Assembly: GCA_964468755.1 (NCBI GenBank)
Contig: CAYXWH010000031.1
Location: 1-21,683 of the forward strand
DNA length: 21,683 nucleotides
DNA from: CAYXWH01 sp964468755
GTDB taxonomy: Bacteria > Chloroflexota > Dehalococcoidia > Dehalococcoidales > RBG-16-60-22
Direction: 5' to 3'
Under the pieces are notes generated by a model, which searched no databases, was not told the origin of the DNA, and was given only the letters and a program-made list of their open reading frames with translations. Each line of letters begins with the position of its first letter. Position 1 is the first letter of the stretch. Of the stretch, positions 8,259-15,594 are shown piece by piece. The position numbers were made by a program, and so were the translations under genes.

Positions 8259-8564
8259 TCACTGATGCCTACCAGTTGAGCTGGTAACTCCCGTCTTCCG
8301 CATATGAGCCGGCACATGGGGTAACAGAGCCAGACTCCGGGCTCTCTTGATGGCCACCGCCAGGAGACGTTGATGCCGGGCACAGGTACCTGTCCGCCGG
8401 CGAGGTTCTATCTTGCCCCTATCCGATACAAAAGGCCACAGCTTTGCCGGCTCCTTATAGTCTATCTCATCAATCTTGTCCCGGCAAAAGACACACACTT
8501 TACGCTTCGGTATGTACCTCGGCCTACCACCTCTTCTGCTTCTGTTTTCTCTCGTTTGTACCAT
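8259..8564 (-). CDS. rpsR: 30S ribosomal protein S18
   Basis: This small-subunit platform protein binds together with S6. It has the core motif RRRTGTCARHQRLLAVAIKR (about 55-74). It is a Cys-containing (probably zinc-binding) form, with CVFC at about 24-27 pairing with the later Cys/His residues. At 101 residues it is slightly long, with an N-terminal basic extension and a Ser/Thr-rich tail. GAGG precedes the ATG by 5 bases. It is third in the rpsF-ssb-rpsR order, with a 38-base gap to ssb. Confidence 0.95.
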   Translation of the reverse strand: MVQTRENRSRRGGRPRYIPKRKVCVFCRDKIDEIDYKEPAKLWPFVSDRGKIEPRRRTGTCARHQRLLAVAIKRARSLALLPHVPAHMRKTGVTSSTGRHQ

Positions 8565-8602
8565 GCTAACCTCAATCAGGCCACAGAGTGCTCATTCACT
8601 GG

Positions 8603-9013
8603 CTAGAACGGGATATCATCCGGTTCAACAAACTCAGCCGGTGAAGTGTCTTCAGGCTTATCCTCGGAGAGCGTGCCTGATTGCCGTCTGTCCAGGAATA
8701 TCACTCTATTGGCGATTACTTCGATACGAGAATGCTGCTGGCCATCCTGGCCTTCCCAATTACGGGTATGGATTCTACCCTCCGCATAGACCAGCCGACC
8801 CTTGCCCAAGAACTGATTACACTGCTCCGCCAGCTTGTTCCAGGCGACAATATTAAACCATTCTGTTTCTTGCTTGCGTTCTCCGTCGGGAGTAGTGTAC
8901 ATCCAGTTAGTAGCCACCGAAAAAGAAGTAACCGGTCTACCATTGGGGGTAAAACGCATTTCCGGATCATTTCCTACATTTCCAATAACCGTAACTTTAT
9001 TCAAACTCGGCAT
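8603..9013 (-). CDS. ssb: Single-stranded DNA-binding protein
   Basis: This protein coats single-stranded DNA in replication and repair. Residues 1-106 form the OB fold (KVTVIGNVGNDPEMRF, FSVATNW, EWFNIVAW, GRLVYAEGRI). A short linker leads to the acidic tip DDIPF, the docking peptide for partner proteins. Its length is 136 residues. GGAGG lies 7 bases before the ATG. Its position between rpsF and rpsR is the classic arrangement. Confidence 0.96.
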   Translation of the reverse strand: MPSLNKVTVIGNVGNDPEMRFTPNGRPVTSFSVATNWMYTTPDGERKQETEWFNIVAWNKLAEQCNQFLGKGRLVYAEGRIHTRNWEGQDGQQHSRIEVIANRVIFLDRRQSGTLSEDKPEDTSPAEFVEPDDIPF

Positions 9014-9057
9014 TCTCTAACCTCCCCATACACATCAGGAGCTCGCTGAAATAATAG

Positions 9058-9393
9058 TTAATCCCCTATTTTTACCAGCAGGTGCCGCAAGATATTCTCG
9101 GAAATCTGCAGGTTAGCTTCTAGCTCCTTACTCCACTGCGGCCGCATCTTGAACTTGGTCAGTACGTAGTTCCCCTCTAAAAACCGCTTTAATGGATAGG
9201 CAAGCCTTCTCTTCCCCCACTGCTCCACCTGAGAGACGGTACCACCCTTACTGGTAACAAACTGGCTTACGCCATTTATGGCGTTTTCCAGAGCCTCTTC
9301 CACAACCTCAGGACTGACAATGAAAACCAGTTCATACTCGTGGTCCGGGCCATACTCTACCGTTGCTATTTCTCTTTTTCTCTTCGCCGCCAT
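9058..9393 (-). CDS. rpsF: 30S ribosomal protein S6
   Basis: This is the S18 partner on the small-subunit platform. YELVFIVSPEVVEEALE, GGTVSQVEQWGKRRLAYPL and GNYVLTKF match the S6 fold. The 111 residues include a basic N-terminal extension of about 18. AGGAAAG is just upstream of the ATG. It is the first gene of the housekeeping run, with a strong promoter 25 bases upstream. Confidence 0.95.
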   Translation of the reverse strand: MAAKRKREIATVEYGPDHEYELVFIVSPEVVEEALENAINGVSQFVTSKGGTVSQVEQWGKRRLAYPLKRFLEGNYVLTKFKMRPQWSKELEANLQISENILRHLLVKIGD

Positions 9394-9417
9394 TTACTTT
9401 CCTAAAAAGTTTATGTC

Positions 9418-9447
9418 ATTATACCATAAAACGCAAAATTCAAACAA
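9418..9447 (-). promoter_or_regulatory. rpsF operon promoter
   Basis: On the minus strand, TTGTTT (complement of 9442-9447) and a perfect TATAAT (complement of 9418-9423) are 18 bases apart, with TGG directly before the -10 (extended -10). It drives rpsF and probably ssb and rpsR, and possibly the genes beyond. Confidence 0.7.
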
Positions 9448-9514
9448 CACCGGGCCATTTCCCCGCCTGTATGAGCGTAGACAATAAGCCGGGCACGATA
9501 GTTAGTCGCTCAGC

Positions 9515-9544
9515 TTGACACGGCACATCACCACCTGATAGACT
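9515..9544 (+). promoter_or_regulatory. tRNA-Asp promoter
   Basis: A perfect -35 TTGACA (9515-9520) and TAGACT (9539-9544) are 18 bases apart, with TGA before the -10. The predicted start is about 40 bases upstream of the tRNA. Confidence 0.6.
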
Positions 9545-9590
9545 CTATTTACGAAAAAACTATTACCATCAGCCATGCATCGGCTTACAC

Positions 9591-9667
9591 GGCCCCGTGG
9601 TGTAGCGGTCTAACATGCCACCCTGTCACGGTGGAGATCGGGGGTTCAAATCCCCCCGGGGTCGCCA
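9591..9667 (+). tRNA. tRNA-Asp (GTC)
   Basis: A complete cloverleaf is present. The acceptor GGCCCCG pairs with CGGGGTC (one G-U). The anticodon stem CCACC/GGTGG (9618-9622, 9630-9634) closes CTGTCAC with anticodon GTC (9625-9627). The T arm is GGGGG/CCCCC around TTCAAAT, the discriminator is G, and CCA is encoded (9665-9667). Confidence 0.97.
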
Positions 9668-9722
9668 TCCAGTAGCTCTGGTCTGACACTCAACAGAGAC
9701 CCTGAAAAAGTTCGAATTCCGG

Positions 9723-9997
9723 TTATGGCGTGACTGGCACGACTCTCCAATCTCTCGTGATTGTCCCCGCTTCAGTATCGAAAATCGATGCCACTGTCAT
9801 CACCCTTTGATACTCCAAGCGGTAGTGACCATGATACAGGTCTTATACTCCGGGCTCAGCCAAGCCTTCAATAGTTTGCTGAAGTTATCGAGGGGTACCG
9901 TTAACTTTCCCGGAAAACAGTCTGGCTTGGGAACTACCAGTATGTCATACTGGTAATTAAGGAAACCCGCCACTACCGGAGAGTTGTACCGGTAAGT
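9723..9997 (-). pseudogene. Decayed gene of unknown family
   Basis: Within the gene-poor stretch 9668-10162, two protein-like minus-strand frames join end to end. The first (9997 to 9800) reads through YNSPVVAGFLNYQYDILVVP and PLDNFSKLLKAWLSPEYK. The second (about 9843 to 9723) includes LYHGHYRLEYQRV and ends in RDWRVVPVTP before TAA. They overlap near 9800-9843, as expected after a frameshift. No start codon with a ribosome site is seen. I do not recognise the family. The rest of the stretch shows only an AT-rich -10-like segment (10101-10116) upstream of the serpin. Confidence 0.4.
9935..9955. repeat. Perfect 21-base palindrome
   Basis: TACCAGTATG (9935-9944) and CATACTGGTA (9946-9955) are exact inverted repeats around one base. 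It could be an operator or a hairpin. It lies inside the decayed gene, about 200 bases upstream of the serpin start. Confidence 0.5.
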
Positions 9998-10162
9998 CTA
10001 ACTATGGTTGCTCATTTGTTGACTGGGAATATGAGACCGAAAAATGAGCCGGCTGTTTCACAAATCTGAGGGAACACCTAACCAAAGTCACCTTTCAACG
10101 TTTATATATAATATAAGGGGTAAATGCAGAAGTAATCATCAATCACACCGGAGGTAGCTTAA

Positions 10163-11434
10163 ATGAAAAAGGCATTAGTAGTCATAATGGCAATCATGCT
10201 GCTGGGCAGTACTGCCTGCGCCCGGCCGGTATCAGCTGAAGTAGTACAATCGGAGAAGCCCAGGATAACTACACCACAAGCCAGCCAGGCCGACCTGGCA
10301 ACACTGGTTGACGGCAATAGTGATTTCTCATTCGAACTGTACCGGACGCTCAGCGATGCCGATGGCAACCTTTTCTACTCGCCGTACAGCATCTCACTAG
10401 CCCTGGCGATGACCTACGCCGGTGCCCGTGGTGACACCGAAAAGCAAATGGCTGAAACCCTCCGCTTCATACTCCCTCAGGATAGTCTGCATCCGGCTTT
10501 CAACAGCCTTGATACCGAACTTGCCAGCCGGGGTGAAGGCGCTGAAGGCAAGGACGAAGCGGGTTTCCGCCTGAATGTTGTCAATGCCATCTGGGGTCAG
10601 CAAGAGTACCAGTTCCGGTCCGAATTTCTTGATATCCTCGCCGAAAACTACGGCGCCGGGCTAAGAGTACTTGATTTCATGGAAGAACCGGAGGAGTCTC
10701 GCACCACAATAAACAAGTGGGTCAGCGAACAGACGGAGGGACGTATCGAAGACCTGATCCCGCAAGGCACCATTGACGCCCTCACCCGCCTCATCCTGAC
10801 CAATGCCATTTATTTTAATGCCGCCTGGCAGTACCCGTTCAACGAGGAGGCTACTTCAGACGGCACTTTCCATCTACTGGATGGCGAGCAGATTACCGTG
10901 CCGATGATGAGGCAAACCGAATCGTTTGGTTACGCCGATGGAGACGGTTACCAGGCGGTGGAACTACCCTATGACGGACAGGAACTCGCCATGGTTATCT
11001 TGCTACCCGAGAATGGCCAGTTTGAAGGCTTTGAGGACTCATTGAACTATGAAGCGGTTAAGGAAATCACTTCGAAGCTCGAAAGACAGCAGGTTAATCT
11101 TACTATGCCTAAATTTGAATTCGAAACCGAATTCAGCCTGGTGAAAGCCCTTACCGCGATGGGTATGCCGGTTGCTTTCTCCGCAAATGCAGATTTCTCG
11201 GGCATGACCGGTAACCGTGACCTCGCCATCGACGATGTACTACACAAGTCTTTCGTTTCTGTTGATGAAGCCGGCACCGAAGCGGCAGCCGCCACGGCAG
11301 TCATAATGAAACTGACCGCCATGCCGGGAGCACCGGTCAAGGTCACCCTTGACCGACCCTTTGTCTTCCTGATTCGAGATATCCAGACGGGCACTATACT
11401 GTTTATCGGGAGAGTCGTGAATCCGGGACCTTAA
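10163..11434 (+). CDS. Serpin-family serine protease inhibitor, probable lipoprotein
   Basis: Serpins trap serine or cysteine proteases through a cleaved reactive-centre loop. The signal peptide ends in GSTAC (candidate lipid Cys19), then a linker to about 48. The serpin fold begins at DFSFELY, with NLFYSPYSISLALAMTYAGA (69-88), NAIYFNAAWQYPF (214-226) and the C-terminal PFVFLIRDIQTGTILFIGRV. The loop hinge is GTEAAAATAV (371-380), the small-residue pattern of inhibitory serpins. The scissile P1 is uncertain: counting from the hinge gives Thr385, from the C-terminal side Ala386, so small-residue-preferring proteases are the likely targets. GGAGG is 8 bases before the ATG. It is a lone gene between tRNA-Asp and smpB. 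The 141 bases after it hold only the smpB promoter. Confidence 0.94.
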   Translation: MKKALVVIMAIMLLGSTACARPVSAEVVQSEKPRITTPQASQADLATLVDGNSDFSFELYRTLSDADGNLFYSPYSISLALAMTYAGARGDTEKQMAETLRFILPQDSLHPAFNSLDTELASRGEGAEGKDEAGFRLNVVNAIWGQQEYQFRSEFLDILAENYGAGLRVLDFMEEPEESRTTINKWVSEQTEGRIEDLIPQGTIDALTRLILTNAIYFNAAWQYPFNEEATSDGTFHLLDGEQITVPMMRQTESFGYADGDGYQAVELPYDGQELAMVILLPENGQFEGFEDSLNYEAVKEITSKLERQQVNLTMPKFEFETEFSLVKALTAMGMPVAFSANADFSGMTGNRDLAIDDVLHKSFVSVDEAGTEAAAATAVIMKLTAMPGAPVKVTLDRPFVFLIRDIQTGTILFIGRVVNPGP

Positions 11435-11561
11435 TACCGGCGTTAGAGCAGTAAAGAAACCGGTTACCCCCTTGAGGGCGTCGGCGAGTGCCGGCAACCA
11501 CAATCGGGCAAAAGTTGATACCGTTATGGATATTTCCATCACCCGTTCTCCTTGTTATTTG

Positions 11562-11575
11562 TGGTATAATATACA
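11562..11575 (+). promoter_or_regulatory. Extended -10 promoter giving a leaderless smpB transcript
   Basis: TGG plus a perfect TATAAT (11565-11570) lies only 5 bases before the smpB GTG. No good -35 is visible, which is common for extended -10 promoters. Transcription should start on or next to the start codon; no Shine-Dalgarno site is present. Confidence 0.6.
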
Positions 11576-12031
11576 GTGGCTATCAAGACAGTTGCGACCA
11601 ATCGCAAGGCATATCATAATTATCATATCGGGGAGAGTTTTGAAGCCGGCATTGCCCTGTCAGGCTCGGAGATAAAATCGATACGCAATGGAAGGGTGAG
11701 CCTGGGTGACGCCTATGTGAAGCCGGAAGCTGGAGAACTCTGGCTGCTTAACGCGCACATCGGGCGCTATGACCCCAGCAGCTTTTTCAGCCATGAACCG
11801 AAGCGGTCACGCAAGCTATTAATGCATCGCAAGGAGATTAACAGTCTCATCGGTAAGGTGTCGGAAAAGGGACTCACCATTGTGCCAACCAGATTATATA
11901 TAAAGGACAGCCTTGCCAAGGTTGAAATAGCGGTAGCCAGGGGTAAGAAGCTGTACGATAAACGCGAGTCCATTGCCCGCCGCGAGGTAGAAAGGGAGAT
12001 GTCACGGGCACTGAAGAAAACGAAGCGGTAA
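11576..12031 (+). CDS. smpB: SsrA-binding protein SmpB
   Basis: SmpB binds tmRNA and brings it to stalled ribosomes for trans-translation. The 151 residues include NRKAYHNYHIGESFEAGIAL, SGSEIKSIRNGRVSL with the conserved GSE motif, DAYV, and the basic tail RGKKLYDKRE and RREVEREMSRALKKTKR that enters the mRNA channel. The GTG start has no ribosome site and lies 5 bases after a -10 box. The stop is 34 bases before the tmRNA gene, so both partners are probably on one transcript. Confidence 0.95.
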   Translation: MAIKTVATNRKAYHNYHIGESFEAGIALSGSEIKSIRNGRVSLGDAYVKPEAGELWLLNAHIGRYDPSSFFSHEPKRSRKLLMHRKEINSLIGKVSEKGLTIVPTRLYIKDSLAKVEIAVARGKKLYDKRESIARREVEREMSRALKKTKR

Positions 12032-12065
12032 GGAGGTGTGTGAATCGAACACGCCCTCAACCAAT

Positions 12066-12417
12066 GGGGACGCGCGGGTTCGACAGGGGGAGTAGGCTAC
12101 AGGGTCGCAGGCTGAGGTGCCATCACCCTCATAAAACCGGTGGTAAAAAATAATTGGCGAACCAGCCTTAGTAGCTGCCTAAAAACAGGTGGCCATCCAA
12201 CCCGGACCCCTCCTCAACGGGTCGGGATTGGGTGACGAAAAGTTGAGGTGCCGCCACTCTTGATGTCGATAAAGGTGGTGAAAGACTTAATCGACTGGCC
12301 TGGCTTAACTCGGTCAGCAGAGGTGAGCCAGGTAAGAGCAAAGAGCTGACTAAGCCTGTAGGATATTCTGGGCAGCTTCCTTTGGACGGGGAGTTCGACT
12401 CTCCCCCGTCTCCACCA
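12066..12417 (+). ncRNA. ssrA: tmRNA (transfer-messenger RNA)
   Basis: The 5' end GGGGACG pairs with CGTCTCC at the 3' end to form the acceptor stem, the T arm is GACGGGGAGTTCGACTCTCC-like, and CCA is encoded (12415-12417). The gene is 352 bases. The tag frame reads GGC at 12156 to TAA 12180-12182 and encodes GEPALVAA, which tags stalled peptides for proteolysis. A tag starting with Gly-Glu resembles the Dehalococcoides one as I recall it. The 3' 26 bases are the start of a long repeat found again at 15698. Confidence 0.95.
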
Positions 12418-12544
12418 GAAACAAAGCTGAGCCTTCAAGAGGCTCGTTTAAGATACGGATATTAGATCCTTTACGAGAAGCCGCCACCTGGAAGATAGGC
12501 CGGAATGGCGGCTTCGGCTTTATGGCGACTATTGATTTGGTCTG
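12392..12544 (+). repeat. Left copy of the ssrA 3'-end repeat (putative attachment site)
   Basis: This 153-base segment runs from the tmRNA T arm through its downstream flank and matches 15698-15850 without gaps. I count 23 mismatches, 19 of them in one 50-base block after the tmRNA end. The first 35 bases differ at one position. It contains two hairpins: GAGCCT/AGGCTC (12429-12434, 12440-12445, then GTTTA), a likely tmRNA terminator, and GAAGCCGCCA/TGGCGGCTTC (12477-12486, 12506-12515). Read on the minus strand it encodes VAIKPKPPFRPIFQVAASR, the same peptide end as the right copy. Confidence 0.8.
12429..12450 (+). terminator. Probable tmRNA terminator
   Basis: A 6-bp stem GAGCCT/AGGCTC with a 5-base loop is followed by GTTTAAG, 12 bases after the encoded CCA. 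The T tract is short; the larger hairpin at 12477-12515 followed by GGCTTTAT may back it up. Confidence 0.45.
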
Positions 12545-12631
12545 CTTTATATTCCCTCCCCTAATATCTGCTATCCCTCTCTTTTCCGATATTATACCTG
12601 GACTCCTCTTCTCGGAGCATGCCATAACCAT

Positions 12632-13033
12632 CTAATACTCAACCAACTCTATTAATACGTTCGGTGATTCTGGATTCAAAAAAGCAATCATTGACCCATT
12701 ACGTCCGAGTCTTGGCTCGGGATCAATGAGGGGGACACCTCTTTCCCTCAATGTATCGAGTACAGCACGAATATCACTAACTTCCAAAGCTAGATGATGC
12801 AATCCCTCTCCATGCTCATTAATATATTTTGCTATCCATCCATCTGGGGAAGTCGACTCCATTAACTCAATCATACCGCCGTCCACGGGAATTACAGCTA
12901 CCCTAACTTTACGCTCTGTGATAGTGTCTATCTTCACCTCCTCAGACTTAACCCCAAACAGGTCACAGCAGAAATTCAGGGCATTTTCAAGACTACTAAC
13001 TGTAAAACCTATATGGTCAATCTTTATTGCCAT
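12632..13033 (-). CDS. Methylmalonyl-CoA epimerase-like VOC protein
   Basis: Methylmalonyl-CoA epimerase interconverts the 2R and 2S forms in propionyl-CoA/succinyl-CoA metabolism. KIDHIGFTVSSLENAL opens the first VOC module (candidate metal ligand His), IELMES carries a Glu, GLHHLALEVSDI opens the second module with His, and NVLIELVE supplies the last Glu. The size of about 133 residues fits single-chain epimerases. No mutase gene is in the window, so another VOC activity is possible. ATG 13033 sits 9 bases after GGAGG; ATG 13039 would be only 3 bases away. It lies inside the ssrA-flanked segment and points towards ssrA. Confidence 0.78.
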   Translation of the reverse strand: MAIKIDHIGFTVSSLENALNFCCDLFGVKSEEVKIDTITERKVRVAVIPVDGGMIELMESTSPDGWIAKYINEHGEGLHHLALEVSDIRAVLDTLRERGVPLIDPEPRLGRNGSMIAFLNPESPNVLIELVEY

Positions 13034-13126
13034 TATCATTTACCTCCTCGTTTTATTGCTACTGTATTCGATATAGCCATATAAGCAGTATTAAGTTATC
13101 ACGTGGTACAAAATCCCCTCGAATAT

Positions 13127-13156
13127 ATCATATTATGTTATGCAGGCAATAATCAA
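13127..13156 (-). promoter_or_regulatory. Promoter of the epimerase-like gene
   Basis: On the minus strand, TTGATT (complement of 13151-13156) and TATGAT (complement of 13127-13132) are 18 bases apart. This implies a leader of roughly 85 bases. Confidence 0.5.
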
Positions 13157-13207
13157 GTAGGAGTGGTTAGCTTCTTTCCATGCTTTTGATGAGGCTAGCA
13201 AATATGT

Positions 13208-13646
13208 CTACCCGTTGGGTCTTCCTGACCTGTTGGGCACCCGGCATGCCCGCCTTTCAGAAACGCCGAGCATATTTCGTATTCGCTCCACCGCTCGGCG
13301 CCTCCACGATGGGCTTGGAAGTTTCCCCAGTCGGCCACCTTCAGGATGAAGTTATCCAGATTGAGATGGGCAACCAGCTTCTTGAGCCAGGCATTCTCCT
13401 TCTCAAGTTCCTTCATTTTCACGGCCTGCTCGATCCGCATGCCACCGTACTCTTTGCGCCAGCGGTAGTAGGGATGGTCGCTAACCCCAATTTTCTTGCT
13501 GACAACGGCGATGGTAGCTCCCTGGTTAAGCAGTATTTCCGCTTCCCTTAGCTTGTTGATGATCTGTTACGGTGTGAACCATTTCTTGGCCATGTATTTC
13601 CCCCTTTAAGAGATTATAACTGGTACCGTTTTCGGGGGTCAGGTCA
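13208..13646 (-). pseudogene. IS3-family transposase remnant: broken OrfA and start of OrfB, with left terminal repeat
   Basis: From ATG 13593 the frame reads MAKKWFTP, then TAA where a Glu codon is expected, then QIINKLREAEILLNQGATIA, VSKKIGVS and YYRWRKEYGGMRIEQA, then KELEKENAWLKKLVAHLNLD and FILK: an IS3 OrfA with its helix-turn-helix and leucine-zipper region. A shifted frame continues as WRRRAVERIRNMLGVSERRACR, the OrfB N-terminus, and stops at 13208-13210. At 13618-13646 the sequence matches IS3-type ends (complement reads TGACCTGACCCCCGAAAACG). The catalytic DDE domain is missing, so the element is dead. Confidence 0.8.
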
Positions 13647-13663
13647 AGCTTTTGAACCGGTAA

Positions 13664-13789
13664 ATGTTCACTACTCTTGAGGATTCCAGGGCCTTGATAG
13701 AGCAGTGGCGTAAAGAATATAATCAGGTACGTCCCCATAGCGCCCTGGATATCGACCACCAGCTCCTGAGGCTATTCTGGCGGGAGTAA
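13664..13789 (+). pseudogene. IS3-family OrfB C-terminal fragment
   Basis: The frame ATG 13664 to TAA 13787 reads TLEDSRALIEQWRKEYNQVR and PHSAL, the terminal part of IS3 OrfB including the conserved last acidic region, then diverges. It is on the opposite strand to the adjacent OrfA remnant, so it comes from a second element or an internal inversion. Confidence 0.75.
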
Positions 13790-13833
13790 CTACGTAACAG
13801 GTGATATAACTACTGGAGGTGGTTCAATGACGT

Positions 13834-13853
13834 GATACATGATGATACATGAT
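13834..13853 (+). repeat. Tandem 10-base repeat upstream of the amidohydrolase
   Basis: GATACATGAT occurs twice in direct succession (13834-13843, 13844-13853), about 75 bases upstream of the amidohydrolase start. It could be a regulator site or a remnant of the IS end. No convincing promoter is visible between it and the gene. Confidence 0.35.
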
Positions 13854-13926
13854 ATGAGTAGCAGTAAAGAATCCTAAATCCCGTTTTTATTTCTGGTCAA
13901 TTAGTCCTTTTTAAAGGGGGGGAAAC

Positions 13927-15300
13927 TTGAGTACAGTAGATTTGTTAATAAAGAATGGGAAGGTTTACACACAGTCAGGATTCCGGGAACTGGACGTGGC
14001 AGCTAAAGGAGAGGAGATTGTTGCGGTAACTCAGCCTGGCACAATAGAAGATACAAAGATAGTCATTGATGCCCGTGGGAAATACGTAATTCCCGGCATT
14101 ATCGATTTCCATACCCACCTGAGAGAACCCGGGTTAACTCATAAGGAGGATTTTAAGACAGGTACCATGGCGGCGGCGGCTGGAGGGGTAACCATGGTTT
14201 TCCCACAGCCAAATACTGACCCAGTTCCCCTGACATTAGAGGCTTATCAACAACAGATAGAACTGGGAGAGCAAAAAGCCCTCATAGATTTTAACTCAAT
14301 AGCCAGTCCACTCGGTTATGAGCAAGGTCAGGTACCTGAACTGGCGGAGGCAGGTACCGCATGGTTCAAGATCTTCCAGAAGACAGCAGCCTACCCTTAT
14401 TCTACACCTGCCGGCACCAGAAGCACGTATCGTATCTTCAACGCCTTTAAGGAAGTAGCCAAGACAGGGAAGTATTGCTCGGTTCATCCATTTGATCACT
14501 GGTTCTTTGACGAAGTCCCTGAAATAATGAAAAAACAGGGAATACCTATAAACCTAAAGAACTACCATAGCCTGCTATATACGGATGAGGAAATGAGTGG
14601 CGCCTCATATCAGCTTTATTACCTTGCCAAGAAAGCCAAGATGCGATGGTATGCTTTACATTGCTGGATGCCTGGCTATATAGATCTGGTGAGGTGGGCA
14701 AAAACTGAAAAGGTAATAGATGTGATAGCTAGCTATGAAGTCATGGCTACCCTCAATACCCCAGTAGATATCTATGATGTAAAGCGCAAGGAATGGTTTG
14801 AGGTTGGAAGGGATGCCGAAGCAGACCTCGACAAAGTATGGGCTGCTATTGATGATGGGACGATAGACTTTATCGGTAGCGACCATGCCCCAGCGTTGAG
14901 GGAAGAATTCAAGCTGGATGACATTCTCGATTCTGTTCTGGGAATGCCACTGATTGAATGGTATGGGCACTTGCTATTGAATGAAGTCAATAAGGGTAAC
15001 ATCACTATGGAGCGGTTGGTGGAGGTAACTTCGGTGAACGGTGCCAGGATTTTCGGCTTCTATCCCCGCAAAGGTTCACTCATTCCGGGAACAGATGCCG
15101 ATATAACAATCTGTGATTTGGATAGGGAATGGACGATTAATTCTGATAAGGTCTATACGAAGTGTCAGTTAAACGCATTTCATGGCATGAAGATTAAAGG
15201 TAAAGTAACCCACACGATATCTAGAGGTGAAGTTATTATGGAAGAGGGGGAAGTCGCCGGAAAACCGGGACGAGGCAGATTCCTCAAGCCAAACACATGA
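13927..15300 (+). CDS. Cyclic amidohydrolase (dihydroorotase/hydantoinase/allantoinase class)
   Basis: This is a metal-dependent hydrolase of cyclic amides. All expected metal ligands are visible: His62 and His64 (DFHTHLREPG), Lys148 (AWFKIF, the carbamylated lysine), His187 (SVHPFDHW), His245 (ALHCW) and Asp319 (GSDHAP). At 457 residues it matches the class. The sequence does not settle between dihydroorotase, allantoinase and hydantoinase; no pyrimidine or purine gene is adjacent. The start is TTG, with a GGGGGGG ribosome site 4 bases upstream. The gene is visibly more AT-rich than the housekeeping genes and lies between IS debris and the right ssrA repeat, suggesting it was acquired. Confidence 0.85.
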   Translation: MSTVDLLIKNGKVYTQSGFRELDVAAKGEEIVAVTQPGTIEDTKIVIDARGKYVIPGIIDFHTHLREPGLTHKEDFKTGTMAAAAGGVTMVFPQPNTDPVPLTLEAYQQQIELGEQKALIDFNSIASPLGYEQGQVPELAEAGTAWFKIFQKTAAYPYSTPAGTRSTYRIFNAFKEVAKTGKYCSVHPFDHWFFDEVPEIMKKQGIPINLKNYHSLLYTDEEMSGASYQLYYLAKKAKMRWYALHCWMPGYIDLVRWAKTEKVIDVIASYEVMATLNTPVDIYDVKRKEWFEVGRDAEADLDKVWAAIDDGTIDFIGSDHAPALREEFKLDDILDSVLGMPLIEWYGHLLLNEVNKGNITMERLVEVTSVNGARIFGFYPRKGSLIPGTDADITICDLDREWTINSDKVYTKCQLNAFHGMKIKGKVTHTISRGEVIMEEGEVAGKPGRGRFLKPNT

Positions 15301-15594
15301 TGAAAAACCTTTCTTTGAATTTGGTGGACATACCGTTTTGATAATTCAGTAAATGAATTAGTAACTGATATTCAATGAAACGAACTATAATCTGAAATCT
15401 CATTGGGAAGCCTTAATTGAAAGGAACAATTTATGGTTGCGCTGTGGTACCTGTTTTCCCTGAATGTGCTGGCTCTAAATGCTCTATGATGACTTCTGTG
15501 GCGGGAGTGATATCTTAGGTAATCGCTGTGTATATTATCATAGAGTTGCTGGTGTTACTATACAAGTTCTCTGTATGGCTACCTGAGGTGATTA

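Noticed and set aside
11240..11542. Minus-strand frame of 100 residues over the serpin end and the gap before smpB
   Set aside because: More than half lies antisense to the serpin. The part in the gap looks protein-like but has no ribosome site and no family, so chance is more likely.
12350..12631. Minus-strand frame running through the tmRNA 3' end as an independent gene
   Set aside because: It overlaps the tmRNA and shares only the repeat-derived part with the right copy; I treat it as a recombinase-tail remnant read through the repeat, not a gene.
13167..13260. Minus-strand frame ending RVDIFASLIKSMERS as a gene end
   Set aside because: It overlaps the IS3 OrfB start in another frame, has a stop just upstream, and gives too little sequence to support a gene.
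13180..13551. Plus-strand frame of 123 residues over the IS3 remnant
   Set aside because: It is the antisense shadow of the OrfA sequence, which is clearly recognisable on the other strand.
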